Of a DNA stretch of 64,000 nucleotides, positions 51,207 through 59,651 are shown one piece after another. Position numbers and translations under genes: made by a program. The notes beneath the pieces are model-generated. The model was not told the origin of the DNA. It ran no database searches and saw nothing but the letters and a program-made list of their open reading frames with translations. Origin of the DNA: an uncultured Bacteroidales bacterium (GTDB lineage Bacteria; Bacteroidota; Bacteroidia; Bacteroidales; UBA932); assembly GCA_900318015.1 (NCBI GenBank), contig ONJB01000010.1, positions 39,984 through 103,983 of the forward strand, given 5' to 3'. Every line of letters begins with the position of its first letter. Position 1 is the stretch's first letter.

Positions 51207-53978
51207 ATGAAACGATTCCTGTGCATTCTGCTCATGCTGGCTGCAAGCGTCGAGATGCTTGCAGCCGGTTTCCGTGTACGCGGGCGCGTGACGGACGCGC
51301 AGGGGGAACCGTTGCCCGGCGCCGTCGTACACCTGGACGAGAACTACCTGTGGGCCGTCACGGACGCCCAGGGCGATTTCGTCCTGGCGTCCGTGGAGGC
51401 CGGCACATACCGGATGGAAACCGAATGCCTGGGTTATGCGACTGACGTACGGACGCTCCGTGTGAGCAAGGCGGTCGACGACCTGGTCATCGTCCTGCAG
51501 GAACAGACCCTGGCCTTGAACGAGGTGGTCGTGACGGCCGAGCAGTCCAAGGAAAACCTGAATACGACCCGACGGATCGAGCGGACGGCCCTGGAACACC
51601 TCCAGGTGTCCGGCCTGTCGAATATCGCGGCCCTGATGCCCGGCGGTAAGACCGTCAATCCGGACCTGACGGCCGCGACGGAACTGACCGTCCGCGGGGG
51701 CGGGTCCGGCGCCGGCAACGCCGCCTTCGGCACGGCGGTGGAAGTGAACGGCGTCCGCATGGGCGACAACGCCGCGTTCGGTGGCCTCGCCGGTGTGGAC
51801 ACGCGCAGCCTCCAGGTGGAGAACATCGAGTCCGTGGAGGTCGTTTCCGGCGTCCCTTCGGCCGAATACGGCGACTTGGGCAGCGGCATGGTCCGGGTGA
51901 CCACCCGCAAGGGCCGCACGCCCGTCCAGGCCACTTTTTCGGTCAATCCCCGCACCTACGACGTCTCGGTTTCCAAGGGCGTCGCCGTGGGGGAGGGCGT
52001 CTTGAACGTCAGCGGCCAATGGACCCGGGCCACGCAGAAACTTACCTCGCCTTATACCTCCTACACTCGCCGCGGTTTCACGGCGGAATACAACCGGACT
52101 TTCGCCCGCGTGCTGCGGCTGGAGGCCGGCGTGACCGGAAACCTCGGCGGCATGGACAGCAAGGACGACCCGGACGCCTTTTCCGAGGAATATGCGAGGG
52201 CCCATGACAACCTCCTGACTCCGCACGCGAAGCTTACCTGGATGCTCAACCGCTCCTGGATCACGAACCTGAGCCTGGAAGGGTCGGTGTACTACCACGA
52301 CAATCGGACGCACGAGCACCTGTACAACTCCTACGGCTCTTCGCAACCGGCCGTGCACGCGGAAGAACAGGGTTATTTCCTCGCGACACCGCTGCCGCTC
52401 ACCTTCTATGCGGACCGCATCACGGACTCCCGGGAGCTCGATTATGCCGCGTCGCTCAAGTACGACTGGCTGCACCATTTCGGCGCCGTGAAAAGCGTCC
52501 TGAAGGCCGGCGTGCAATGGAAGGCCGACGGCAACGTGGGCGCGGGTGAATACTACGAGAATCCCGACTTGGCGGCGAACGGCTACCGTCCGCGGCCCTA
52601 CACGGACTATCCGTACATGCACAATCTGGCCGTGTATGTGGAAGAGAAGCTCTCTTGGGAAGGCTTGGAAGGAAGCTTCGGCCTGCGGGGAGAAAGGACC
52701 TTTATCGAGGGGACGCAATACAGGAACCTCCAGACTCTGTCGCCCCGCCTGAACCTTCGCTGGCACGTGACGGACCGCCTGTCGCTCCGCGGCGGCTGGG
52801 GCGTCACCCGGAAACTCCCGGGCTTCTACATCCTGTTCCCCCGGCAGGAGTACCGCGACATCCAGACCTTCGGTTTCTCGCACGGAACGGGCGCCTCGTA
52901 CATCTACTACACCATCCCTTACACGATGGCCTACAATCCGGACCTGCGCTGGCAGTCCAACCGGAATGCGGAGGTGGGTATCGACTATGAGCGCGGCGGC
53001 TGGAAGCTCTCCCTCGCCGGGTTCCGCAATGTGACGAAGGACCCGTACGAGCTGGTGAACCAGTACGTCCCGTTCTCCTACAACGCCCTGCAGATTCCGA
53101 CGGGCTTTGTGATGCCTTCTGACCCCGAAATGGTCGTTGACCACCAAACCGGTGCCGTTTACCTGCGAAATAACACGGACGAATTCTTCACGCCGATGGC
53201 CCTCCGGGTCGCGGACCGGACCTTCGTAGGCAACCGGATGCAGCGCGGCGGGGCGGACATCGTCCGTTCCGGCCTCGAGTTCACGGCGGACTTTCCGGAG
53301 ATCGCCGTCCTGCGGACGCACCTGCGCCTGGACGCCGCCTACACGCACACGAAGACGCTGGACGAAAACGAATCGGCCTACTACCAGACGGGATGGTCGC
53401 ATACCGAATTGCCGGGTCGTTCCTATCAGTATGCCGGCCTCTATGCGGGCGGTCCGTCCATCGCCAACGGCCGCAAGACCGACTGGCTGGACGCCAACCT
53501 GACGGCCATCACGCACATCCCGGAAGTCCGGCTGATCGTCACCTGCCGCGTGGAGGCCACGCTCCTGCGCAACTCGCAGAACCTCTCCACCCATGCCTTT
53601 ACCGTGACCGGAAACAGCCTTTCGCCGACCGGTGAAGACATCTACGACGGCAGCAGCTACACCGCCGTTTGTCCGGTCGCTTACATCGACCTGGACGGCG
53701 TGCGCCATCCCTGGACCGCGGCCTCGGCCGACGATCCCGCCCTGCAGCGGCTCATCCTCCGCTCGGGGAACATGTACACCTTCGCCCGGGACGGCTATGA
53801 CCCGTATCTGTCGGCGAACCTGAGCCTCACGAAGGAGATCGGCGACCACGTGTCCCTATCCTTCTTCGCGAACAATTTCACGAACGCCCGTCCGTACCGG
53901 AAGAGCCACGCCACCGGCGTCAGCGCGATTTTCACGCCGGCCTTCTACTACGGTCTTACCTGCCGGATCAAGCTATGA
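51207..53978 (+). CDS. TonB-dependent receptor with carboxypeptidase-like domain, partner of DUF4876
   Basis: 923 aa from the ATG at 51207 (MKRFLCILLMLAASVEMLAA). Carboxypeptidase-regulatory-like domain VRGRVTDAQGEPLPGAVVHL (about 24-105), TonB-box-like LNEVVVTAEQSKENLN, and plug region with VRGGGSGAGNAAFGTAVEVN and EVVSGVPSAEYGDLGSGMVRV (about 155-230). The barrel ends FYYGLTCRIKL. It shares a 4-nt overlap with the DUF4876 lipoprotein, its likely surface partner. The substrate is unknown; the S46 peptidase downstream suggests peptides, by context only. Confidence 0.93.
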   Translation: MKRFLCILLMLAASVEMLAAGFRVRGRVTDAQGEPLPGAVVHLDENYLWAVTDAQGDFVLASVEAGTYRMETECLGYATDVRTLRVSKAVDDLVIVLQEQTLALNEVVVTAEQSKENLNTTRRIERTALEHLQVSGLSNIAALMPGGKTVNPDLTAATELTVRGGGSGAGNAAFGTAVEVNGVRMGDNAAFGGLAGVDTRSLQVENIESVEVVSGVPSAEYGDLGSGMVRVTTRKGRTPVQATFSVNPRTYDVSVSKGVAVGEGVLNVSGQWTRATQKLTSPYTSYTRRGFTAEYNRTFARVLRLEAGVTGNLGGMDSKDDPDAFSEEYARAHDNLLTPHAKLTWMLNRSWITNLSLEGSVYYHDNRTHEHLYNSYGSSQPAVHAEEQGYFLATPLPLTFYADRITDSRELDYAASLKYDWLHHFGAVKSVLKAGVQWKADGNVGAGEYYENPDLAANGYRPRPYTDYPYMHNLAVYVEEKLSWEGLEGSFGLRGERTFIEGTQYRNLQTLSPRLNLRWHVTDRLSLRGGWGVTRKLPGFYILFPRQEYRDIQTFGFSHGTGASYIYYTIPYTMAYNPDLRWQSNRNAEVGIDYERGGWKLSLAGFRNVTKDPYELVNQYVPFSYNALQIPTGFVMPSDPEMVVDHQTGAVYLRNNTDEFFTPMALRVADRTFVGNRMQRGGADIVRSGLEFTADFPEIAVLRTHLRLDAAYTHTKTLDENESAYYQTGWSHTELPGRSYQYAGLYAGGPSIANGRKTDWLDANLTAITHIPEVRLIVTCRVEATLLRNSQNLSTHAFTVTGNSLSPTGEDIYDGSSYTAVCPVAYIDLDGVRHPWTAASADDPALQRLILRSGNMYTFARDGYDPYLSANLSLTKEIGDHVSLSFFANNFTNARPYRKSHATGVSAIFTPAFYYGLTCRIKL

Positions 53979-55189
53979 AACGGTTCCTGTTCATAGGATT
54001 GGCCCTGCTGCTGGCGGCCTGCGCCGAGGAATACAAGAGTCCCTGGCCGGACGCCCTGCAGCTGCTTTCAGTGAACGCCGTCTATCCGGACGGCTATGCC
54101 CATGCGGTCCATGAAGGCGCGGTCATCCGCATCGAGGAGATCTCCTCCGGCGCCGCGTACCTGGCTCGGACCGACCGCCGCGGCCTTGCGGAAATCGAGG
54201 TTCCGCCGGGCATCTACCGCATTACCTGCAGCGACCGAACCGGGAAAGACCTCTTCAACGGCGCGGCGGACAAGGTGGTGGTCACGGAGCGGCGCATCGT
54301 GGACCTGCGGCTGTCGCATTCCACGGCCGGCGGGCTCGTGATCAAGGAAATCTATACCGGCGGCTGCAGCAAGGCCCCGCAGGAAGGCACCTACCAGAGC
54401 GACCAGTATTTCATCATCCACAACAACGACTTCGAGACCGTGTACCTGGACAGCCTCTGCTTCGGCACGCTGTCGCCGTTCAACAGCACGGCCGTCAACC
54501 ATTGGACGGAGCGCGACCCGGTCACGGGGGAGACCGTTTTCCCGGATTTCGCTCCGGTCTCGACCGTGGTCTGGCAACTGCCCGGGAGCGGGAAGGATTT
54601 CCCGCTGGCTCCTGGCGCCGATGCCGTCGTGGCCCTCCGCGGAGCGATTGACCACACGCTCCAGTACCCGCTGTCGGTGAATCTGAACCGGCCGGACCTA
54701 TTTGTCTGCTACAACCCTACCTATTTCCCGAACCCGACCTACCATCCCGCGCCTGGCGACCTGGTGAAGCCGGAGCGTTACGCGCAGGTGGTCATCAAGA
54801 CCGGCCAGTCCAATGCCAATACCGTCTCCATCTCCTCGCCGACGCTCGTCCTCTTCCGGACGCCGATGCCGGCCGGGGAATACGTCCTGGAGCCCGACGT
54901 CGTCCGGGTTACGCCCGGCAGCAGCGCGGACCGCGTGGTGGTCGTCCCTTACGAGTGGATCGTGGATGCCGTAGAGGTGTTCGACGGCCGTTCTTCCAGC
55001 AACGGGAAACGGGTTGCGCCGGCCGCCGATGCGGGATTCGTCATCCAGAGCGATATTTACAAGGGGCATACGCTCCGGCGCAAGGTGGACGAGAAGGCGT
55101 CGGCCGAGAACGGGTACGAAGTCCTCACGGACACGAATAATTCAAGCAATGACTTCTATGAGAGCGAGATACAGAGCCTGCATCCTTAG
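53975..55189 (+). CDS. DUF4876-family surface lipoprotein
   Basis: 404 aa. Lipobox ALLLAACAEEY. An N-terminal Cna-B/carboxypeptidase-like beta domain (AVIRIEEISSGAAYLARTDRRGLAEIEVPPGIYRI in short: RTDRRGLAEIEVPPGIYRI, about 65-85) precedes a DUF4876 body: LVIKEIYTGGCSKAPQEGTY, SDQYFIIHNNDFETVYLDSL, and a late SNDFYESEIQSLHP. DUF4876 genes typically follow a TonB receptor. It probably binds ligand at the surface. It overlaps the next barrel gene by about 30 nt. Confidence 0.85.
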   Translation: MKRFLFIGLALLLAACAEEYKSPWPDALQLLSVNAVYPDGYAHAVHEGAVIRIEEISSGAAYLARTDRRGLAEIEVPPGIYRITCSDRTGKDLFNGAADKVVVTERRIVDLRLSHSTAGGLVIKEIYTGGCSKAPQEGTYQSDQYFIIHNNDFETVYLDSLCFGTLSPFNSTAVNHWTERDPVTGETVFPDFAPVSTVVWQLPGSGKDFPLAPGADAVVALRGAIDHTLQYPLSVNLNRPDLFVCYNPTYFPNPTYHPAPGDLVKPERYAQVVIKTGQSNANTVSISSPTLVLFRTPMPAGEYVLEPDVVRVTPGSSADRVVVVPYEWIVDAVEVFDGRSSSNGKRVAPAADAGFVIQSDIYKGHTLRRKVDEKASAENGYEVLTDTNNSSNDFYESEIQSLHP

Positions 55190-56627
55190 CCTGCTGGTGC
55201 CGCTGGTCCTGCAGGGCCAGGACATCGGCTTGCTGCGGCTGAACCCGGTAACGGGCGGCCGGGGCAAGGCCGACGTGTACGGCGGCTACGAGGCGGGCGG
55301 CTACCATCCCGCCTTCGCCCCGGCTACGCTCTGGAAGGCCGGCGCCTCGGCGCAGGGTACGCGCCACGGAGAGCGAACGTCCTTCACGGGTTCCTTCTCT
55401 TTCGAGCAAGTCGAAGGCAAGGAGCAGTTTACGTCCGTGTTCCTGGAACCGGGTTATTTCCCGGTCGATGTGCTCGAGTTCACCCCTGGCGACAAGACTC
55501 GCCAGACGTACAAGCTGGGCGGCGGTTTTGCCACCACGTTCGCGGAGGATTTCGTCTTCGGCGTCAAGGCCAACTATACGGCTGCCAACTATGCCAAGCG
55601 CAAGGATATCCGCTATACGACCTATGGCATGGACCTGCAGGTGGAGCCCACCATCGCCTTCGTCAACAACGGCGTCGGGTTATCTGCCGCCTATGTCTTC
55701 CGCAAGCGCACGGAAACGATTGACGCCGAGCAGGTCGGCGCTGCGACGGACCAGTCCTATTTCGCGTTCCTGGACAAGGGCATGCGGTACGGCACCTATC
55801 AGGTCTGGGACGGTGACGGAATCCATCTGGACGAGGCCGGCGTGGGCGTCTTTCCCGTGAAGGAATTCACGCACGGATTCTCTTACCTCATAGATGCGCC
55901 CATGCTTGCGGGCGGCATGAGCCTGCTGTGGAAGCACGGTTCCGTGGGCGAGAAGGGTTATGACTGGTTCCGGTACCCGGGCTTCTCCTGGAAGGTTTTC
56001 CTGGAAGGACGCTTCCAGGGCGGGCATTCGCTCCGCCTGGACCTGAACCTGCAGGACGACCAGTTGGAGGAGTCCGTGCTGGACAAGGTCACAGCCGGCG
56101 GCATCACCACGCCGACGGTGTACGCTTGGAATGCCGTCTCCGACCGGGCTTGGAGCAGCGTGGACCTGACCTACGCCGTCCGGTTCCGGAACGGTCCCCT
56201 GAAGCTCTTGCGGGCCGTTTTGCACGGCGGCTACTGGGACGAGAAATCCTATCTGATGTATCCTTACGAGGACCGGACGCACCGCTATAACGGCATGGCG
56301 ACGCTCGTCGCCGCCTTCGGGTTCGGTCCCGTGGACCTGAACCTCCGGGTGAACGGCGGCGCCGGCGCCTGGAAGGACCAGGGCCTCAAAGGCGGCACGG
56401 ATGCGGTCGATTCCGTCCCGTTCCGCCTGACCCCCGACTGGCTTCGGAAAATGGAGTATTTCTCCACGACGAAGGCCGGCGCGGGATTGACATTGACTTA
56501 TCACCTGCGGTCCGTCAAGGGCCTTTCCCTCCAGGCGGAGGGGACGTGGCTGCACGGCTTCGGCATCGACCTCCTCCCGGGGGCCGACCGCTGGAGTTCG
56601 ACCGTCCGCGTCGGTTATGATTTTTGA
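55158..56627 (+). CDS. DUF6850-family outer-membrane beta-barrel protein, copy 1
   Basis: 489 aa from the ATG at 55158 (MRARYRACILSLLVPLVLQG, signal peptide); an ATG three codons earlier (55149) is possible. The mature start GQDIGLLRLNPVTGGRGKADVYGGYEAG and the PGYFPVDVLEFTPGDKTRQTY block are shared with the next gene. Alternating strands and final WSSTVRVGYDF suggest a porin-like barrel. Function unknown; the family travels with TonB receptor-DUF4876 pairs. Confidence 0.8.
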   Translation: MRARYRACILSLLVPLVLQGQDIGLLRLNPVTGGRGKADVYGGYEAGGYHPAFAPATLWKAGASAQGTRHGERTSFTGSFSFEQVEGKEQFTSVFLEPGYFPVDVLEFTPGDKTRQTYKLGGGFATTFAEDFVFGVKANYTAANYAKRKDIRYTTYGMDLQVEPTIAFVNNGVGLSAAYVFRKRTETIDAEQVGAATDQSYFAFLDKGMRYGTYQVWDGDGIHLDEAGVGVFPVKEFTHGFSYLIDAPMLAGGMSLLWKHGSVGEKGYDWFRYPGFSWKVFLEGRFQGGHSLRLDLNLQDDQLEESVLDKVTAGGITTPTVYAWNAVSDRAWSSVDLTYAVRFRNGPLKLLRAVLHGGYWDEKSYLMYPYEDRTHRYNGMATLVAAFGFGPVDLNLRVNGGAGAWKDQGLKGGTDAVDSVPFRLTPDWLRKMEYFSTTKAGAGLTLTYHLRSVKGLSLQAEGTWLHGFGIDLLPGADRWSSTVRVGYDF

Positions 56628-56655
56628 CAACAAAGGACACTAAAACAAGCATACT

Positions 56656-58044
56656 ATGAAAATAACTAGCAAAGCCTGTCTGCTGAGCCTGCTCTTCCCG
56701 ATCCTGGCACAGGGTCAGGAAGCCGGCCTGCTTCGGATGAACCGGGAGAAGGCCGTTTCCAGCACGGAAACCGCCATTTTCGGCGGCGTGGAAGAGGGCT
56801 TGTTCCGGCCTACGTACGCGGGCTCCTTCCAGTGGAATGCCGGCGCGGAGGCCAAGACAGTCCGCCACGGAAGGAAGACTTCCTGGACCGGCGGCATCTC
56901 CTTGCAGCAGATGATGGGCTACAACATGGGTTCGTCCATGCTCCTGGATCCGGGGTATTTCCCCGTGGACATCCTCGATGCCGCCGAAGGGACGAAATCC
57001 CGCGAGACCGGGAAGTTGGAAGGCAGTTTCCTCACGGACCTGGGCTATGAATGGGCCGCCGGGCTCAAGGCGTCCGCGCAGGTGGATTACATGACGAAGC
57101 AGCGGGATATCAAGCATTCGTCCTTCGGGGTGGATGCGAAGCTGGAGCCGACGGTCACCTATGTGATGGACGACGACATGGGCCTGGTCTCTTCCTATCA
57201 TGCCCGCGTGCGGATGGAATGGCTCCGCATCGGGCAGCGGGAAGACGGCGCCCAGCCATTCCTGGACATGGGCATGCGTATCGGCGCATATGAGAACATC
57301 GAGCAGTTCCCCATCCTGGAGATCGCCCATGGGTTCAACGAGTTGCTGTATATGCCCGAACTGAACGCCGAATTCGGAATCACCTGGAAACGCGGCTGGG
57401 CCGGGCGGCTGGATCTCAGTCGGTTCCGGTTCCCGGGCAGTACGCTGCACGCCGGATTCGGGCAGACATTCCAGGCGGATAACCTGGACCATGTGTACCA
57501 CATCGCCTATCGGCGCGATCGCGACCAGTTGCGGGAACCCACGGGCGAAGGTCGGGGATTCAATTCCCTGTATGGCCGTCACCAGAGAAACCTGGACTTG
57601 ACGTATGAAGTGCGGTTCCTGCACGGGGCCGTCAAGCGTGTCGGAGTGGAACTGGGTGGCAACCACTGGAAGGATCAGGGAATGATGCCCCAGCAGCCCA
57701 GTGCGGCCCAGTGGTATGACGGGATGGCCAAGCTCCTCGCTTCCTTCTCCTTCGGCCCCGTGGACCTGGACCTCAACGCGCTGGCGGCCCAGGGGTGGTG
57801 GAAGGACCGCGGCCGGATCGAGAATACCCCTGTTCCCGGTCGGTTGATGAGCGACTGGCTCCGGAACATGGATTACCGCACGGCGCCCCGCATCGGGGTG
57901 GGCGGGACCATTACCGTCCGCATCCCCGGCGTAAAGGGCTTGTACGCCCAGCTGGACGGCAGCTGGCTCCACGCCCTGTCGGTGGTCTATGCCGGCGGCC
58001 AGAACCGCGAGACAGGCATGCTTAGAATCGGATATAAGTTTTAA
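56656..58044 (+). CDS. DUF6850-family outer-membrane beta-barrel protein, copy 2
   Basis: 462 aa, signal peptide MKITSKACLLSLLFPILAQGQ. It is a tandem paralog of the previous gene: GLLRMNREKAVSSTETAIFGG, LLDPGYFPVDILDAAEGTKSR, MGMRIGAYENIEQFP and the ending ETGMLRIGYKF align with copy 1. The copies have clearly diverged, so the duplication is old. A 28-nt gap separates them. Function unknown; possibly two alternative or paired barrels for one surface system. Confidence 0.8.
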   Translation: MKITSKACLLSLLFPILAQGQEAGLLRMNREKAVSSTETAIFGGVEEGLFRPTYAGSFQWNAGAEAKTVRHGRKTSWTGGISLQQMMGYNMGSSMLLDPGYFPVDILDAAEGTKSRETGKLEGSFLTDLGYEWAAGLKASAQVDYMTKQRDIKHSSFGVDAKLEPTVTYVMDDDMGLVSSYHARVRMEWLRIGQREDGAQPFLDMGMRIGAYENIEQFPILEIAHGFNELLYMPELNAEFGITWKRGWAGRLDLSRFRFPGSTLHAGFGQTFQADNLDHVYHIAYRRDRDQLREPTGEGRGFNSLYGRHQRNLDLTYEVRFLHGAVKRVGVELGGNHWKDQGMMPQQPSAAQWYDGMAKLLASFSFGPVDLDLNALAAQGWWKDRGRIENTPVPGRLMSDWLRNMDYRTAPRIGVGGTITVRIPGVKGLYAQLDGSWLHALSVVYAGGQNRETGMLRIGYKF

Positions 58045-58055
58045 AACACGTGCAT

Positions 58056-59651
58056 ATGAAAAAGATGATGATTCTCGCAGGCGCCGCCCTCCTGGCCCTT
58101 GTCGCCTGCAACAAAACCCCGAACACCGAGCCCCAGCCGGTGGATTTCTCCCAGTATAAATTGAAGGTGGAACCGGTGATCACCCGCGTGACGGAGACGA
58201 ATTTCGAGAATGGCGACGCCATCGGCCTGGCCGTCGTCCGTACGGGAGGCGCCTATGCCGCCAACGAGAAACTGACCTACGACGGGTCCGCCTTCTCCGG
58301 CAGCCTCAACTGGTATGACAACGGCGACGAAGCCTGCACCCTCAAGGCTTATTATCCGTACAAGGAAGGCGAAGGGCTTCCGACCATGTTCTCCGTCCAG
58401 CAGGACCAGACCAAGGGAACGGCCGCATCCGACTTCGTCTCGGCCGTCAAGGAGAATGTCCTTCCGAGCGCCAACGCCGTCTCGGTGGTGTTCAAGCACC
58501 AGCTGAGCCGCGTGGTCACCACGGTGAAGAACCTCTCCGGCGCCGACATCGAGGACATCGTGTTCGAAGAGTTCGTCCCGGTCGCCACCATTGGCGCCGA
58601 CCTGACGGCGAAGGCGACGGACGGCGCGAAATGGCAGCCGATGAAGCCTTTCTTCAAGGAGGACAAGTACTACCTCATCGTCCCGGCCCAGACCGTGAAA
58701 CCGGTCGTGAAAGTGACCGTGGGCGGCAAGACGCTGACCCAGGAACTCACCGAGGTCTCCCTGGAGCCCGGCAAGGAGTACAGCCTGTCCATGGTCGTGA
58801 AGAAGGAGGAGATCAAGGTCGTCCTCGCGGGCGAGATCGAGAACTGGAACGACGGCGGCGAGATCATCGGCGGTCCTTCGTTCTCGGAGAACCTCGAGGA
58901 GAGGTATTTCACCTATGACGGCGTCAAGTACAGCGTGGTCAAGATGAAGGACGGCAAGTGGTGGATGGCCCAGAACCTGGCCTATCTGCCGGAAGGCTAC
59001 ACCCCGGCGACCGACCTTACGGCCGTCACCGCGGGCGTCTTTGCGCCGCTGCAGGTTAAAGCGGACCATTCCGGCCTTGAGTTCTCGACCGACCCGGCCG
59101 TCGTAGCCAAGAACGGCTACCTGTACCAGGCCGAGGTCGCCCTGGGCCTGAAGGTCGGCGACCTCCAGAGCGAGGCCGACGCGAAGTTGCTGGAAGCCGC
59201 CCAGGGTGTCTGTCCGAAGGGCTGGCATGTGCCGACCATCCAGGACATCATCGGTCTCGTGGGCAAGGCGGTTTCTCCCATCGAGACCAATGCGGACGCC
59301 CCGTACTATGACGGCGCCAACGGTTTGATCAAGCTGCTCAATGCGGACGGTTTCAATATGGATGCTTTCGGCGCCATCTCCATCCAGGACAACACGAAGA
59401 CGGCCGGCACGTTCATGGGCTGGGCCAAGGGCTATCCCGACAAGCTTTCTTCTGGCATGTTCTGCGGTTCAACCTTCGCCAGCGCTACCTACAACACCAG
59501 CGGTGACGAGACCTCCGGCGTGAAGAACCTCCAGTTCTACGGCCTGATGCCGATGACCAACAAGGCCTCCGAGGACCAGTACACCTGCAATGGCACCAAG
59601 GTCAGCTACCGCATCGCCGGTCCTGTCCGTTGCGTCCGGAACGTCAACTGA
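58056..59651 (+). CDS. fimbrillin-like lipoprotein with C-terminal FISUMP domain
   Basis: 531 aa from the ATG at 58056; lipobox ALLALVACNKTP. Residues about 30-260 follow the fimbrillin (FimA/Mfa-like) two-domain layout: FENGDAIGLAVVRTGG, LTYDGSAFSGSLNWYDNGDE, VFKHQLSRVVTTVKN and ENWNDGGEIIGG. Residues about 285-531 form a FISUMP domain: KWWMAQNLAYLPEGY, GVCPKGWHVPTIQDIIGLVG, and the ending VSYRIAGPVRCVRNVN. It may be a fimbrial tip or surface adhesin rather than a main subunit. The S46 peptidase ATG overlaps its stop codon by one base. Confidence 0.82.
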   Translation: MKKMMILAGAALLALVACNKTPNTEPQPVDFSQYKLKVEPVITRVTETNFENGDAIGLAVVRTGGAYAANEKLTYDGSAFSGSLNWYDNGDEACTLKAYYPYKEGEGLPTMFSVQQDQTKGTAASDFVSAVKENVLPSANAVSVVFKHQLSRVVTTVKNLSGADIEDIVFEEFVPVATIGADLTAKATDGAKWQPMKPFFKEDKYYLIVPAQTVKPVVKVTVGGKTLTQELTEVSLEPGKEYSLSMVVKKEEIKVVLAGEIENWNDGGEIIGGPSFSENLEERYFTYDGVKYSVVKMKDGKWWMAQNLAYLPEGYTPATDLTAVTAGVFAPLQVKADHSGLEFSTDPAVVAKNGYLYQAEVALGLKVGDLQSEADAKLLEAAQGVCPKGWHVPTIQDIIGLVGKAVSPIETNADAPYYDGANGLIKLLNADGFNMDAFGAISIQDNTKTAGTFMGWAKGYPDKLSSGMFCGSTFASATYNTSGDETSGVKNLQFYGLMPMTNKASEDQYTCNGTKVSYRIAGPVRCVRNVN

